Shown here in pieces: positions 1 through 11,331 of a stretch of DNA of 64,000 nt. This DNA comes from Peronospora farinosa (Eukaryota > Oomycota > Peronosporomycetes > Peronosporales > Peronosporaceae). A program made the position numbers and the translations under genes. The notes below the pieces were generated by a model, which saw only the letters and a list, made by a program, of their open reading frames with translations, was not told the DNA's origin and did not search any database. Positions within the stretch are counted from its first letter, which is position 1. Each line of letters starts with the position of its first letter. The stretch spans positions 93,798 to 157,797 of the forward strand of contig CANTFK010000865.1 in NCBI GenBank assembly GCA_947646735.1, read 5' to 3'.

Positions 1-420
1 GATGCAGTGAAACAGCGTTCGCAGCGAATCAGCTTCGCTATGACGCGTTCGAGAAAAAAATATTGGGCGATAAATTTTTGCAGCTCTTTCTCGTCACGCT
101 GCCCCTGCTAGTCCATTAGGACCTAGCAGAGCGAATGCAACCGGTGCTTCTTCTCGTAAGCATCCACCAGACCAGGCACGTCGACACGCAACGCGTCGAT
201 CGGTTCCCAAAAGTCGAAACTTTTCGGGTATCCATTCCACTGAAAATTTTGCTTCACATTGTGGTGGCCCTTCAACCTTCCAACAAGGAAGCGTGTGTTC
301 CCACCCGCATTCACCAACACAGGTGGCGCCCTATAGGAGCGGCGATTACGCCCAACTATTCGCGACTGCCTATCCTGTTGTCGTTCAGTCGCAGGAGGAG
401 ATCGCTGCGATGAAGAAAGA
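1..420 (+). pseudogene. Antisense-ORF remnant of element A
   Basis: The first bases encode, on the plus strand, a motif containing KQRSQRI followed by SFA. The same motif occurs in the antisense ORF of element B (49989-51245, minus) and in the fragment at 53895-54236. The reading frame then decays through several stops. On the opposite strand the same DNA encodes the chromodomain end of a gypsy pol, so this is the antisense partner of that pol end, cut by the window edge. Confidence 0.55.
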
Positions 421-774
421 TGTGACGGATTTTTTGAGTCAAGTCTCGCGACTGACTTCGGATCTACGCGATGTGAGGACGAGGGACCGTCAGGGGTATG
501 ACCGCGTGAAGACCCGTTTGGACATACATGAGCGACTGCTAATGAGAGACCCGCGTTCGACGCGGAGTCATCCTCGATCACCGAGTCCTCTATCGCCTCG
601 TTCATATACGGGGAGTCGTTCACCTTCCTCTTCGCCTGATCGGCAACGACGCTCGACTCACAGTCGACGTCACCATCGTTCTCGTTAGACTGATGTGCAT
701 ATGATCTCTTGTGGATCCACATACCGTTTCAGACGACCCACGTAAAATACGGGGTGCGTCTTCATATACGGTGG
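123..774 (-). pseudogene. Ty3/gypsy pol C-terminus with chromodomain (element A)
   Basis: Reading leftward, the peptide starts with a VFYVGRLKR-type motif just downstream of the integrase region, passes an acidic and Ser/Pro-rich linker, and ends in a chromodomain-like segment (RFLVGRL, a GYPKSFDFWEP core, then VDVPGLVDAYEKKH). Element B has the same order at 49600-50290. A frameshift near 680 separates the two parts. Everything upstream in pol is missing: the fragment is cut at about 775, where an LTR piece begins. It would be the integrase tail of a chromovirus; it is not functional alone. Confidence 0.75.
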
Positions 775-777
775 TAG

Positions 778-1054
778 TGTAACTTTTAGCCCATACACTC
801 TGTGCGTTGCTTCCTGAGCCTTAAACTTATTGCTTGTAGACTAAAAGTCCCTCCTAATTCCTTAGAACAGGGTGACTTTTAAGTTTGGTACTTAGTTTAG
901 TCTCTTCCTGTAGAACTAAGAGGCTTTTAGCCGTAAATGTATTTAGTTCTATAGAATCAAGCGGCTTTTAGCCTAATTGTCTTCCTCTGACTTGACTGCT
1001 GTGTAGTTTCGCTCCTGTCTTCCTCTGACTTGACTGCTGTGTAGCTTCGCTACA
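778..1054 (+). repeat. LTR fragment related to the LTR of element C
   Basis: It starts TGTAAC and ends CTTCGCTACA. Its body (CTAGAAGTCCCTCCTA-like blocks, GGCTTTTAGCC repeats) matches the 3' half of the element C LTR at 51893-52121. It contains a tandem duplication of about 38 bp (CTTCCTCTGACTTGACTGC blocks at about 983 and 1019). Flanking bases (GGTAG left, ACAAC right) do not form a target duplication, so it is probably a truncated LTR. Confidence 0.6.
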
Positions 1055-2441
1055 ACAACTGCACAACCTCCATTGAAAAGGGCAAAACGACCGAGCGCGT
1101 GAGCATCCACTGCGTTTTCCCGTGCTAATTCTAGCAGACTATCCTGAATGACCACAAGAACCTTTTTTTGATTGCACCAGAAGACGATTGCGTCAAACTA
1201 ATCTTGCTTCAGACGAATCTATCTACTTTTCCTCCTACTCAATATATTCATTCTCCATTATACTCTATACAACTTAAGCTCCACTGCCAGCCGCGGACCG
1301 GGTATGTCACCTTTTATATCTTGATGAGCGTGTCTGGAACAGGACAGCAGCTGCAGCCCTGTCATTGAGTGCAAGGGGCTTGGTGGGCTGCCTCAATTCG
1401 TACGACCGTGTTCTGGACCGATCACATCGTCACGGGTATCGGTTGTCACTGTAGTCCATCGCGTACCGTGTTCGAGGCGTAAGCTTCTGCAATAATACGA
1501 TTCTGCTATTTGTACATTTTCCTTTTGAAGATCATTTGTTATCCAGATCAAAATCTGCCGTGACGGCAACGACTTGGTCCAAATGGTCATGAACATTGAG
1601 ATGTGTTTTGCAGTACCTTTACATATGTAAATAAAGACTCAGCTGCAGCACAGCGTCTTCGCTGCAGTCAACTATGGCGAAGTTTTCTAAGCAAAACCAC
1701 AGCAAAAATCGTCGATGAATGGTGCCAGCTTGGACGGTCACTCGTTGCCGGTAACTTACTGGCCCGGGATCCCGTACAGTTTCGACAGCCATCTTTTATT
1801 GCCAGCCATGCGTCACGAGGAATTGAATTGTTCTGACAAAAATTGTACACATGCAAAAGATCCCAGTAGAAACCACCGTCCAGGTGGCATCGCACGTCAA
1901 CGTACCGCGAAAGACAATCTTCAGCTCTCGCTACAAAGTTCAAGTCATTCGTAACTGCATCCTTTCGCGGCTTCCTGTCGCTTTCCCTGAAACAGCCTCG
2001 ATCGCGCGTCTCTTACCGTGTTAAATAATAGACAGCAATAGGGATAGCGCTGGTTTCGCAACAGCTTCGCCTCAAGGCTCTTTCCACCGATTTGCAACGG
2101 CAGCCCCTTCAGCCACGAGAAAAACGGATAAAAATAACTCCTACGCGGCATTATGGTGCTGTGCTGTAACCCGCCGCGTAAGAGTTCGTTTCGTCCAGCA
2201 TTAAGAGCTCACACTATAAAAATAGCTTGCCGCAACCAAACTCGTCGTGCTTGAGCTTCAGTCATCAGGAGATATTTATACAACTCAGCACTCCTTGTTT
2301 TGCTTTGGATATAAATATCGGCTATATTCGACAAGGCTATTTCCATTTCAACGTTCGTCAACTGTATGATCAAAGAGTAGGATCGTGTTTGCAAAACTAA
2401 ACTAAATTCAATGTGTCTGTATCGATGACAGTGACTGAACC
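1055..2441. other. Region without a recognised gene upstream of the MADS-box gene
   Basis: Only short open frames are present (the longest about 90 codons, on the minus strand at 1668-1943 and 1945-2151). I recognise no domain in them and they are split by stops. The last 230 bp presumably hold the promoter of the MADS-box gene. Confidence 0.5.
2214..2225 (+). promoter_or_regulatory. AT-rich MEF2/TATA-like box
   Basis: The 12-mer CTATAAAAATAG lies about 217 bp before the ATG of the MADS-box gene. It resembles the MEF2 site (YTA, four A/T, TAR) but has six A/T in the middle, and could equally be a TATA-like element. Role inferred only. Confidence 0.25.
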
Positions 2442-4065
2442 ATGGGCCGCAAGAAAATCCAGATCAAACGCATTGAGGACGATCGCAACCGTCAAGTGAC
2501 CTTCGCCAAACGCAAAAATGGCATTTTTAAAAAGGCCATGGAACTATCGAAGCTCTGCGACTGTGAGATCGCGCTAATTGTATTCGACTCGAACGAGAAA
2601 CTGTACCAATACTCGAGCACGAGTGTAGATCAGATCCTGCTCAAGTATACCGAGTATGGACAGCCGTTTGAGACAAAAGACAACAACGATGTGAGTACCC
2701 CTCGATGCATTTTTCTGTGTTTTGCATCAATAGCGGGCTCCGTGACGAACTTTAGTTCATGTGCTTCATTTTCTTTACCATTGTCTTTAGTACGAGATCA
2801 TGTTTGGGGAAAAGAAGAAACAGTTGCAACAAGCGGCCAAGGCGGCGGCAGCAACAGCAGCAGCGGGAGCCAATGCTGAAGCATCGGCTAATTTCAACAT
2901 GGTCCACGGATCGACTTCAAATGGAGCTACCGAGCAGTCGTTCCAGTCCATGCACGGAGGTATGAATGGTGCCCCATTGGGACTTACAAACGATCCCGAC
3001 CAATATTTGCTCAACTCTTGCAGTCGACCGCGGACCCAGAAGAAACGGGTGCATCGTGGTTTCCAGCAGCTTCTCCAGAAGCAGCACGCTGGTTATACCC
3101 CACCGACGCTGCCGCTTTACCAGCACGGGGTACGTTTGCTGTCTGTTTGACGACATTTCATGGCTTTGGTAACCAATATCAAACGATCTGGGTTTGTAGA
3201 TGGGAACACTTGGAGGCCTTCCAAGCCATCACATGCTCAACTCGCTTCCCAGCCCACCCAACCTCTCAAACATTCTTCCATCACCTACAAGTACGTTCTA
3301 TAATTGCGTCGCCGTAGCTGCTTTCTTTTTACTCATACGAAAGATGATGCTTTTTTTACAGCCGGCATGATTCTTCATGACTTCAGCCCCCAAAATGCAG
3401 GCCTCTTTGGACAGAACCCCATGCTTGGTGGAGTTATACCTGGAGAGTTTCATGACAGCAAGAGCAGCGTCTTCGGTCTAAATCTCGTGCCGTCGGACTT
3501 CAGCCAAGGTTGTGGTAACAGTGTTCACCCGCAACAGCCACAGCAGACCGAAGATCCGTACTATGCTCCGAGTAAACAGATCGAGCTGCTTGACATGTCC
3601 GCTAGGAGTCGTCCAAACTCCCCGGTCGGCGGTGATGGGGTGTTTACGGACAATAATAATAAAACTTTCCAGCCGGACGAAACAACTTGCAACGTTGACG
3701 AGCCCTCGGATAAGAGGCAAAAGCAGCCCCAGCAAGATAATTCGTCGAATAAGAGAGACGACTCGCTAGCCGCCAATGAAAGCGAGACGACTATTGCTGA
3801 CAAGTCGGCTACAGTCGCAGTCTTGCCACCGAAGCGTGAACCGAAACAAGGCAGTCATGATGATGACCCGACAGTATCTTCAAATTTGGCCAAGTGTAGC
3901 GATATTCAAGGGGCGTCCCCAACAAAGGCAGTACCGTCTTCAGAATCGCGAGCTCCAACCACCACGTCAGAGTCAGCAAGCTCCGAAACAGAGAAACATT
4001 CACGTTCGGAAATGGCGGGATCAGCGAGTTCAAGTCCACACAAGCGTCAGCGTGTAGTCGTATAG
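2442..4065 (+). CDS. MEF2-like MADS-box transcription factor
   Basis: DNA-binding nuclear transcription factor. The N-terminal MADS box is clear: it opens MGRKKIQI, continues [18 protein letters not shown] and [15 protein letters not shown], and is followed by a short MEF2-type extension. Proposed exons: 2442-2690, 2791-3129, 3200-3290 and 3362-4065, separated by GT-AG introns of 100, 70 and 71 nt; this gives about 460 residues. The rest is low-complexity: an Ala-rich stretch after exon 2 starts, then Ser/Pro/Gln-rich sequence, and a basic end (PHKRQRVVV) that could serve as a nuclear signal. The MADS exon is secure. The 3024-3129 part is least certain, because another frame there also gives plausible protein. 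The next gene downstream is another transcription factor on the same strand. Confidence 0.85.
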
Positions 4066-4565
4066 AATATTTTAGTAGTCACGCAGCCTTATTACTGCGT
4101 ATGGGGTTGAGCTGGTACCTCGTAAATTTTAACTCGAAAACAGTATACCATTTCACTTAATCGACTTATAACCTCTCCACTGCTTCAGTTTTTTTCACAG
4201 AAAAGAATGTTAGCAAGTTTTTTGAATTTTTATGTAAAGTCAATATTATTCGACGAATTAGCTAAGCCGTCATGAATTCTTGTATAAACTAATATTACGT
4301 TATGGCCGTATCTGCTATTCTTACGCTACTCTATTGATTAAAAATCAAATTCTAGCATGCCCATTGGCTGGGCGTTATTCCACGGCGATACTTAAGGCAA
4401 CGCGCAAGTGGTGAGAGCTTCCAGTGACCCCTTTATGTAAATTGTACTTGTAATTCGCATTTAAAAATGGGTGGTTGGTAGGCTAAATCGTAACGTTTTG
4501 CTAAAACTTGGCAGGGTATTTTCCAATATAAAATTGTAAGGTGCAGGTAAGTGTGACTTGTGACG
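4066..4565. other. Intergenic, AT-rich
   Basis: It holds the 3' flank of the MADS-box gene and the 5' flank of the bHLH gene. Nothing else was recognised. Confidence 0.5.
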
Positions 4566-6082
4566 ATGGACTTCGACGAGGACATGTTAGGGCTGCAAAT
4601 TGAGGACCTGGGCGAATATTTCTTGCAGACGGACATTGACGACAATTGGAAGGGATTTTCTCTTGGATACACAGAAGATGAGCAACAACAACAGATAGCA
4701 GAGGTTCATGACTCTGACACTTCGTTTTCATCTGCTGCTGCTGCTGCTGGTGGTGGTGGTAATGGTGGTGGAAGCTTTATGCAACATTTGACGTCACCGC
4801 CACTGTCAGAAATGCTGAAACATGGTACTGGACTTGAAGACTGGTTGGGCTTTGGTTCGCCTAGGAAGGACATTGCTACGTTGTTTCAAACTGGATTGAC
4901 TCCTGCTGGCGCCAAACCTGATGCAGTGATGATGAACCAAGCAACGAGAGATAAGGCAGAACTGGAGAACTTTAGTCTGGATCAACACAAGCAATTGGTG
5001 ATATCGGCAATGCCAGAATTGGCTACAGCAAATGTATCGACCTCACTTGATGGTAGTATTAAACCTGCTTCACCCAAAATGCCGAGTCTACAGTGCCAAA
5101 ACATTTTAAGCAGTGATGATGATGACATGAATATTTTTGGAGAAGCTGATTCGTTCAATCGGTACGTTATGTTCTTTCTAAATGCTATACTACTCTACTA
5201 CAGATGAGCGTGTCGTTGTATACGTTTTTCTACGGGTTGCCAGTAGAGTTAACGTCATGACCGTGTCGTGCTATCCTAGCGTATGTTCGACTATTGGCAG
5301 CAAATCTGCTATCAGTGCACCTTCGCCACCACCGGAAGATGATAGAGGTTTCCGGAAGAAGTCACGTGAAAAGATGCGCCGTCAAGAGGTGAACGTCAAG
5401 GTATGCCGTTATCTTAAGTTAAGAGTGTATGTTGCTACAAGCCATTCAGCTAACAATTTGCTGCAGTTTGAAGAGCTTGTGGACCTACTAGGACTTTCCA
5501 ACCGCGTACGAAAGAGTGCTGTTTTGCAGGAGGCTGTATCTACTATAAACACGCTGAAGCGAGAGCGAGATGAATTGCGCCGTGATCGGGATCGCCTACT
5601 GCAAGAAGTAAGCAAGCTAGCTACGTGCTTGCAATACTCACAATTAGGATCTGTGGCTGCCGCAAATGCCGTCGCCATGATACAGCAGCCGAACCAGCCA
5701 CTTCCTCATAGGAACTCGTCGGCGCAGTTCCCTAACCAGCAGCATGATCGGCCTGCAGGAGCAGTCTCAAGCAGGCTGGAAGCAGTACACACGCACCCGC
5801 TTGACGTCCTGTGTAACCCGGTATGTATGCAAGGGCTGTTCTGAACGCGCTTGTGTTCGCTGCATGTGTCTTGATATCTCACTTGTGCTTTTACTGTGGT
5901 AATGTGCGTAGGGCACAAACTGCTTCCCCATTAGTTCAGTGTTTTCTAATCTTTCTTCACAGTTGGGGTCACGTTCTCCATCAGCGTCATCAGTGTCCGG
6001 TCAAGTTACCATCGCACCAAAATCTTTGAAACCGGCGCCCTCTTCCTCGTCATATACCCTGTCACCTCCAACACCGAGATAA
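4566..6082 (+). CDS. bHLH leucine-zipper-like transcription factor
   Basis: The basic region and first helix (FRKKSREKMRRQEVN) are followed after an intron by a loop and second helix (FEELVDLLGL, then RKSAVLQEAVSTINTLKRE) that run into a Leu/Arg-rich coiled coil (RDELRRDRDRLLQEVSKL). Proposed exons: 4566-5161, 5301-5400, 5467-5820 and 5963-6082, giving about 389 residues; all junctions keep frame with GT-AG introns of 139, 66 and 142 nt. The ATG at 4566 is the first in frame. The N-terminal 200 residues are acidic with Gln, Ala and Gly runs, as in activation regions; the tail is Ser/Pro-rich. The second intron splits the bHLH after helix 1. Target genes are unknown. Confidence 0.8.
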
Positions 6083-6823
6083 AATGAGTCAGTAGTCTTT
6101 CTTGTGCTTCGTTTGCCCGACCGGAACGAGCACATGTTTTGCCAACGTGTTATTTGGCACAAGTAAAGCCATCGAATATTAAAGCAACAGTATTGAACGG
6201 CAGCTGAAGATCATGCAAACGGCCATCAGGCTTCACGGTTGGTCACATTATTGCATAGGCGATACCGGGCAAAAAGCTGCCCACCAAAATGTGTGCTTAT
6301 GCCATAACAACCATCTCGTTCGCGTTGACAATAGTGATGCGGCTGCACCCAAGCGGAACGTAAGGATTGCAATCGTAAAAATATCTTCTAAGACCTGAGC
6401 TAAGGAATGCAATTCCTTCGTATTCTCTTACAGGCATCACCTCTTACATGTTACACCACGAAAGACGATCGAAAGCTGTTGCGGTCTGTGTTCGGGAAAG
6501 AGCACAAGAGTTGTCTTGAGATCACTCGACCCCAGAAGGATGCACGGCTTTTGTCGAAGTAGTTTAATGACTTTCTGATCAAGTGAACTACACGACATGG
6601 TTGCAGTGAAGCTGCCGATCAAGACTGTACATATTGGTCGGTCCCTCAACTGGTTAATTAGCACCTCTTTGTACAAATCGGTTGACGTATGCTGTATTGA
6701 CAAGCTGACAAAATGGGGCGGATGCGTAGGCAGCGCAACCGCTAACCGGATATCTGTAGATAGTAAGCTCAGCTCATCACGCAGGAAGTCGAAAGAATGC
6801 CCTCCGTTCCTCTCACTCTCTGC
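6083..6823. other. Intergenic region, convergent gene ends
   Basis: It lies between the 3' ends of the bHLH gene (plus) and the IDH gene (minus). Open frames of 60-90 codons on both strands show no recognisable motif. Confidence 0.5.
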
Positions 6824-8107
6824 TTAATTGCGGGTGGCGTCGAAGGTGTCCTTAACCTTGTCCATGAAGTCTTCCGTGTACAGGTAATGGTCCGGGGTCA
6901 CGCTGGAGCCGTGAATGCAGATAGCCAGGTCCTTCGTCATGTGGCCAGCCTCCACCGTTTTGATCACGGCATCCTCCAAGCTCAGGGAGAAGTCAACAAG
7001 CTCCTGATTTCCGTCAAGCTGGCCACGGTGGGAAAGACCGCGCGTCCAGGCGTAGATCGAGGCAATGGGATTGGTGCTCGTTTTCTTGCCCTGTTGGTAT
7101 TGGCGCCAATGGCGGGTGACTGTGCCGTGGGCGGCTTCAGCCTCCACTGTCTTTCCATCGGGGGCGACTAGCACACTTGTCATGAGGCCGAGCGAGCCAT
7201 AGCCTTGGGCGACGATGTCTGACTGTACGTCACCATCGTAGTTCTTGCAGGCCCATACAAAGCCACCATCGCTCTTCAAAGCTTGGGCGACCATATCGTC
7301 AATAAGTCGATGCGTATATGAGATGCCGGCGGCGTCGTACTTGGCCTTGAACTCATTCTGGTACACTTCCTCAAAGATGTCCTTAAAGCGACCATCGTAC
7401 TTCTTCAAGATTGTGTTCTTGGTGGACAGGAATAGGTCCTGTTTCTTGCTCAGAGCAAAAGACAGACAGCTCTTGGCAAAACCGTAAATACTCTCGTCCG
7501 TATTGTACATTGAAAGACCAATGCCAGGGCCCTTAAAGTCGTACACTTCAAGGGTCGTCTTCTCACTACCGTCCGCAGGAGTGTACACGACCTCAAACTT
7601 ACCCGGACCAGGAGCAATAAAGTCCGTGCTCTTGTATTGATCACCAAAAGCATGACGACCGACAACAATGGGCTTCTTCCAGCCAGGCACAAGGCGAGGC
7701 ACATTGGAAATTACAATTGGTTCACGGAAGACTGTACCGTTTAGAATGTTACGGATCGTGCCGTTGGGCGAACGCCACATTTTCTTGAGCTTAAACTCTT
7801 CCATGCGTTGCTCATCCGGAGTGATGGTCGCACATTTGATACCCACGTGATGTTCCTGAATGGCGTGAGCAGCATCGATCGTCACCTGGTCGTCTGTCGC
7901 ATCACGATGCGGTAATCCCAAGTCAAAGTATTCAATATCCAAGTCCAAATACGGATGAATATACTTGTCCTTAATCTGTGACCAAATGACGCGTGTCATC
8001 TCGTCACCATCCAACTCCACGATCGGTTTATGCACTTTAATCTTTTGGTTGGTTGCAAAACCACGACGAGCCGGAGTGGTCATTGAGCGAATAGTCTTAG
8101 CAAACAT
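6824..8107 (-). CDS. NADP-dependent isocitrate dehydrogenase, mitochondrial type
   Basis: Catalyses oxidative decarboxylation of isocitrate to 2-oxoglutarate with NADPH formation. The intronless ORF encodes 427 residues, close to eukaryotic NADP-IDH length plus a presequence. Visible family marks: ELDGDEMTR near the start; the substrate loop [15 protein letters not shown] with [14 protein letters not shown] carrying the metal-binding Asp residues; [10 protein letters not shown], which contacts the NADP 2'-phosphate; and [15 protein letters not shown]. The first 20 or so residues are basic, Ser/Thr-rich and lack acidic residues, fitting a mitochondrial targeting peptide. The ATG at 8107 starts this presequence. 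An Inr-like motif lies about 115-130 bp upstream. It is a likely NADPH source; nothing suggests damage. Confidence 0.95.
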   Translation of the reverse strand: MFAKTIRSMTTPARRGFATNQKIKVHKPIVELDGDEMTRVIWSQIKDKYIHPYLDLDIEYFDLGLPHRDATDDQVTIDAAHAIQEHHVGIKCATITPDEQRMEEFKLKKMWRSPNGTIRNILNGTVFREPIVISNVPRLVPGWKKPIVVGRHAFGDQYKSTDFIAPGPGKFEVVYTPADGSEKTTLEVYDFKGPGIGLSMYNTDESIYGFAKSCLSFALSKKQDLFLSTKNTILKKYDGRFKDIFEEVYQNEFKAKYDAAGISYTHRLIDDMVAQALKSDGGFVWACKNYDGDVQSDIVAQGYGSLGLMTSVLVAPDGKTVEAEAAHGTVTRHWRQYQQGKKTSTNPIASIYAWTRGLSHRGQLDGNQELVDFSLSLEDAVIKTVEAGHMTKDLAICIHGSSVTPDHYLYTEDFMDKVKDTFDATRN

Positions 8108-8436
8108 GATAATTAGAAAGTGTCAAGATACTTTTATGAGACTTTTAAGCTTCCAATTACAGAGTGAGCTTGGAATTAAACTTGCGGTCCACGTTACATC
8201 AGCTCCCCCCATTGAGTTTTTGTTGCAAAATGAGAGAGATAATTTGATTGGCCAAAAGCGCACGCCGCTTAAATGATCTTTTTGGCGTCCGGCAATAATA
8301 GTCCCAATTTATTCTGCGTCCATCTCTCAAGCGTGCGTACATATATATATAATATGTACCATCATTTTATGCATTTTACATCCAATGTTGTATCTCTCTT
8401 ATCTCCATTCATGCCTACAAATTTTATATGCGGTTC
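8108..8436. other. Intergenic region 5' of IDH and 3' of the kinase
   Basis: This 329 bp spacer holds the IDH promoter (see 8219-8252) and the AT-rich 3' flank of the kinase gene, including a TATATATA run near 8341-8350. No gene seen. Confidence 0.5.
8219..8252 (-). promoter_or_regulatory. Oomycete Inr-like start element with upstream CCAAT box (IDH)
   Basis: On the minus strand the sequence CTCATTTTGCAAC resembles the oomycete initiator (TCATTYBNCAWTTT), with a CCAAT motif about 15 bp upstream of it. Placed about 115-130 bp before the IDH ATG. A visual match only. Confidence 0.45.
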
Positions 8437-11331
8437 CTAAATGGTCTGGGACTGCGGCTCCGTCGGTGAGTTTGAAGACGCCGAAAAGTCCGCTGGACTC
8501 ATTGGTGCCGGGGGTGGACTACGTGGGGTGCCGGCGCTCTGTGGACTCCTCGGCGACGCTGATGCGGCCGAACTTGAGGCCGCGGGAGTGTCCGAACCGT
8601 TGGGCTTGGAAGGAGACATCTTTGAAGACGTCATCGAATTTGCCTTCGAGCCAGGAGACAGCGGCACGCCATCACCGTCGCCAGACTCCTCCATGTACTC
8701 CTCCTCAACAAATTCTTCATCTTCGTGAATGGTGCCCTGCTTAAAGTCGCCGGTCTCTTCGTCAAATTCCATGTCAGCCATCGCTGGGTTCCAGTCGCCA
8801 AGTCCCTGGTACGAGAAGCGGTCAAAGTGCTTCTGCTCCGAGGGGGACGAAGGCAATGACACAGGCGAGTCCGGCATGAGCTCTTCACGTGCCTCGCGCA
8901 TTTTGGCAATCGCGCGATTGAGGTGGCTTTCGTCGGTCACGTCTTCCATACGATGTGGAGGACGCGGCACTTCCATCTCCATGCGCAGCAGCATGTCCCA
9001 GTCAATCTCTGTAAAGAATGGGTGCTGCTTGATTTCCTCGACACCGTCGGGGCCACAGCCAAGACGATGCTCTGGATCTTTTGTAAGCAGCTTAGTAATC
9101 AGGTCCTGAGCTTCTGGGGTAAAGCGGTCGCTAAACTCAGGCTCTTCCTTCAAAATCTTGTCAAACAAGATAGTAGGTACATTGTGACGGAACGGCGAGT
9201 CGCCCTGAATCATCTCATACGCCAATATACCAAGTGCCCACCAATCCACAGCCTTGCCATAGCCCTCTTTCATAATTAACTCGGGCGCCAGGTATTCGCA
9301 TGTGCCCACAAAAGAGCTCGTCCGCTCGTTGTCATCCATTTCCTCCTTCGATAAACCAAAGTCTGTGCACGCCACATTGCCGTCCGCGGTGATGACAATG
9401 TTTTCTAGCTTCAAGTCGCGGTACAAAATGTTTGACGAGTGCAGATGGGTAATGGCGAGAAGAATTTCAGCCAGATAAAACCGTGCACGCTTGATGCTAA
9501 AGCGGCCACGACGACGCAACACCTGGCGCAGTGAACCACCGCTATAGTATTCCATCACCATGTACAGTTTGTCTTGGTTCTGGAAAGCGTACTTCAGCTG
9601 AACGATGTACGGGTGGTCAGCCTCTTGCAAGATGCGACGTTCTGCCATTGTTTGAGTGACTAGATCCTTGTTCATCACCCACTCCTTCTTCAGCACCTTC
9701 ATCGCATACAAGTGGCCTGCGTCTGCGCCGTCTTTTTTTAGTACCAAAAGCACCTTGCCACATGCACCACGACCAATGACGGTTACGAGCTCAAAGTCAT
9801 TCACTGACATCTTGCCAGGCTTGGCTGATCCACTAAAAACGCTCTCTTTCTCACCCGTACGAACAGCACGTGGTCGAGACCAGTGAATGAGTGATGGCAG
9901 CGATTTGCACGTCAAACAAAGACGCACCTGACCCTCGTGACGTGTGTTCTCTGTTGATGAACACTTTTCACAGCATGGGTTCTGACACGTGCGGCAATGC
10001 CGGCGCCAACGACGCATGTTAAAAACACCCTTACATGCGTAACAAGACTTTTCCATGCCGCTATTTACGTTTTTCACGCGAAAACCTGACCACCGTGCCT
10101 TGAAGCTTGCAAACACTGAGGAAACAACCATCTGCAGCAAGTCGACGTCCGATTTCACGCGGCCCGCCGACAGGACCACACAACCCAACGGAGTCTCTCT
10201 TGATTTCATTCGCTTCAATGTTTGCACGCCTTCAGGTGATGACAAATACGCGATACACCATTGGGCAATCATTTTTCGCAGCGTATACGAGTCATCCGAC
10301 GAAATGCTATGCGCAGACTGCAAGAAAGCAACTCCACTAATGTGACGCTGCATCTCTTTCATGTGCGATCGCAGTGCTTCCACAAACAGAATGCCGCCGT
10401 CTCGGTATGCCACAACAAATACATGTGTAGCTCGGGAGGTCAAAACGTGGTTCCGCCAGCCCGTCATAAATCGTTGTACTGCACTCTTCATCTGCATTAC
10501 AGTGTATCACAAGCAAATCATGAGTCTCATACCACTTGTAACCAATTTACCTTGACTCTTAACGGCTAACACTTACATCAATTTCTCCAGATCGCATCGA
10601 ATCCTTGAAGACATCGTCAAACAGGACAATACCAAACTTGTCTTCCTTTGCCTTCATTATATACGGCAACATCGATCCCAAACTTCCCTTAAAGATACCA
10701 CCTCCTTCAGATCCAGAGCGTACGCACAGCCGTGCACTCCAAATACCCGCTGGACTTCCATCACTGTCTCCGATAAACACCACGAGTCGGTCTGAAAATA
10801 ACGCCGTCCTGGAAAGAAAGACACTGCACTGGATCGTTTCGTCGTCCTACAAAGTAGATCATACAATTGAGTCCTCCGAACTGTAGCCATGTACACTAGT
10901 ATCAACCAGATTCTGCAAAAAAATGCACTTACATGAGACGTTGTGACCTCGTGGAGTGTCTCCATAAGTGTCTGAGTCTTCCCTTGCACATTCTTTGTTG
11001 CTGCTTCCAGCAGTCCACCAGGAGGAGGCAGCGGAGGCTCCGGTGGCTCGACATATGAGCTACGGGAGCTTACAGCTGGCGATGGACTGCTGTCTACATC
11101 GTCTTCACCCGGCGTCGAATCGACTCTCGACCGGTTCGAGTGGCTGCTCTCCACGTCATCGTTATAGTCATCCCCTTCTTCCCCCATGCCCTGCTCCGAG
11201 CGATCATCTTCACCTGTGGAACTTGTGCTACGACTAAAGATACTAAAGTTTGTAGTAAAGCTCAGTCCCACGCTTTTGCGTCGTACTGCATCTCGAATAT
11301 TGCTCATGGCTGCTACAGGCGATTTCTTCAT
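8437..11331 (-). CDS. FYVE-finger AGC-family Ser/Thr protein kinase
   Basis: Probable membrane-lipid-linked signalling kinase. Proposed exons on the minus strand: 11331-10933, 10846-10577 and 10491-8437, joined in phase 0 by GT-AG introns of 86 and 85 nt; about 907 residues. Residues 1-133 are Ser/Pro-rich and disordered. Residues 134-370 form an uncharacterised, partly beta-rich region. A FYVE-like zinc finger lies at about 373-419 (CYAC, the RRWRRHCRTC core, CLTC). The kinase domain is at about 457-715: GRGACGKV loop, AMK lysine, YRDLKLEN catalytic loop, TDFG, an AGC-type TSSFVGTCEYLAPE activation segment, and HPFF after the domain. The tail is acidic, then Ser/Pro/Ala-rich. The start ATG is the first in frame. 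FYVE fused N-terminally to an AGC kinase is a combination I associate with oomycetes. All key catalytic residues are present. Confidence 0.9.

Noticed and set aside
1393..2394. Possible degraded gene on the minus strand upstream of the MADS-box gene
   Set aside because: Several short frames separated by stops and no recognisable motif; too weak to call.
3018..3129. Alternative frame of the MADS gene ([15 protein letters not shown] type)
   Set aside because: It looks protein-like but would not stay in frame with the following exon at 3200, whose reading is clear; kept as a caveat only.
6797..7171. Plus-strand ORFs opposite the IDH gene
   Set aside because: Mirror frames of a strongly conserved enzyme; no start context or motif.
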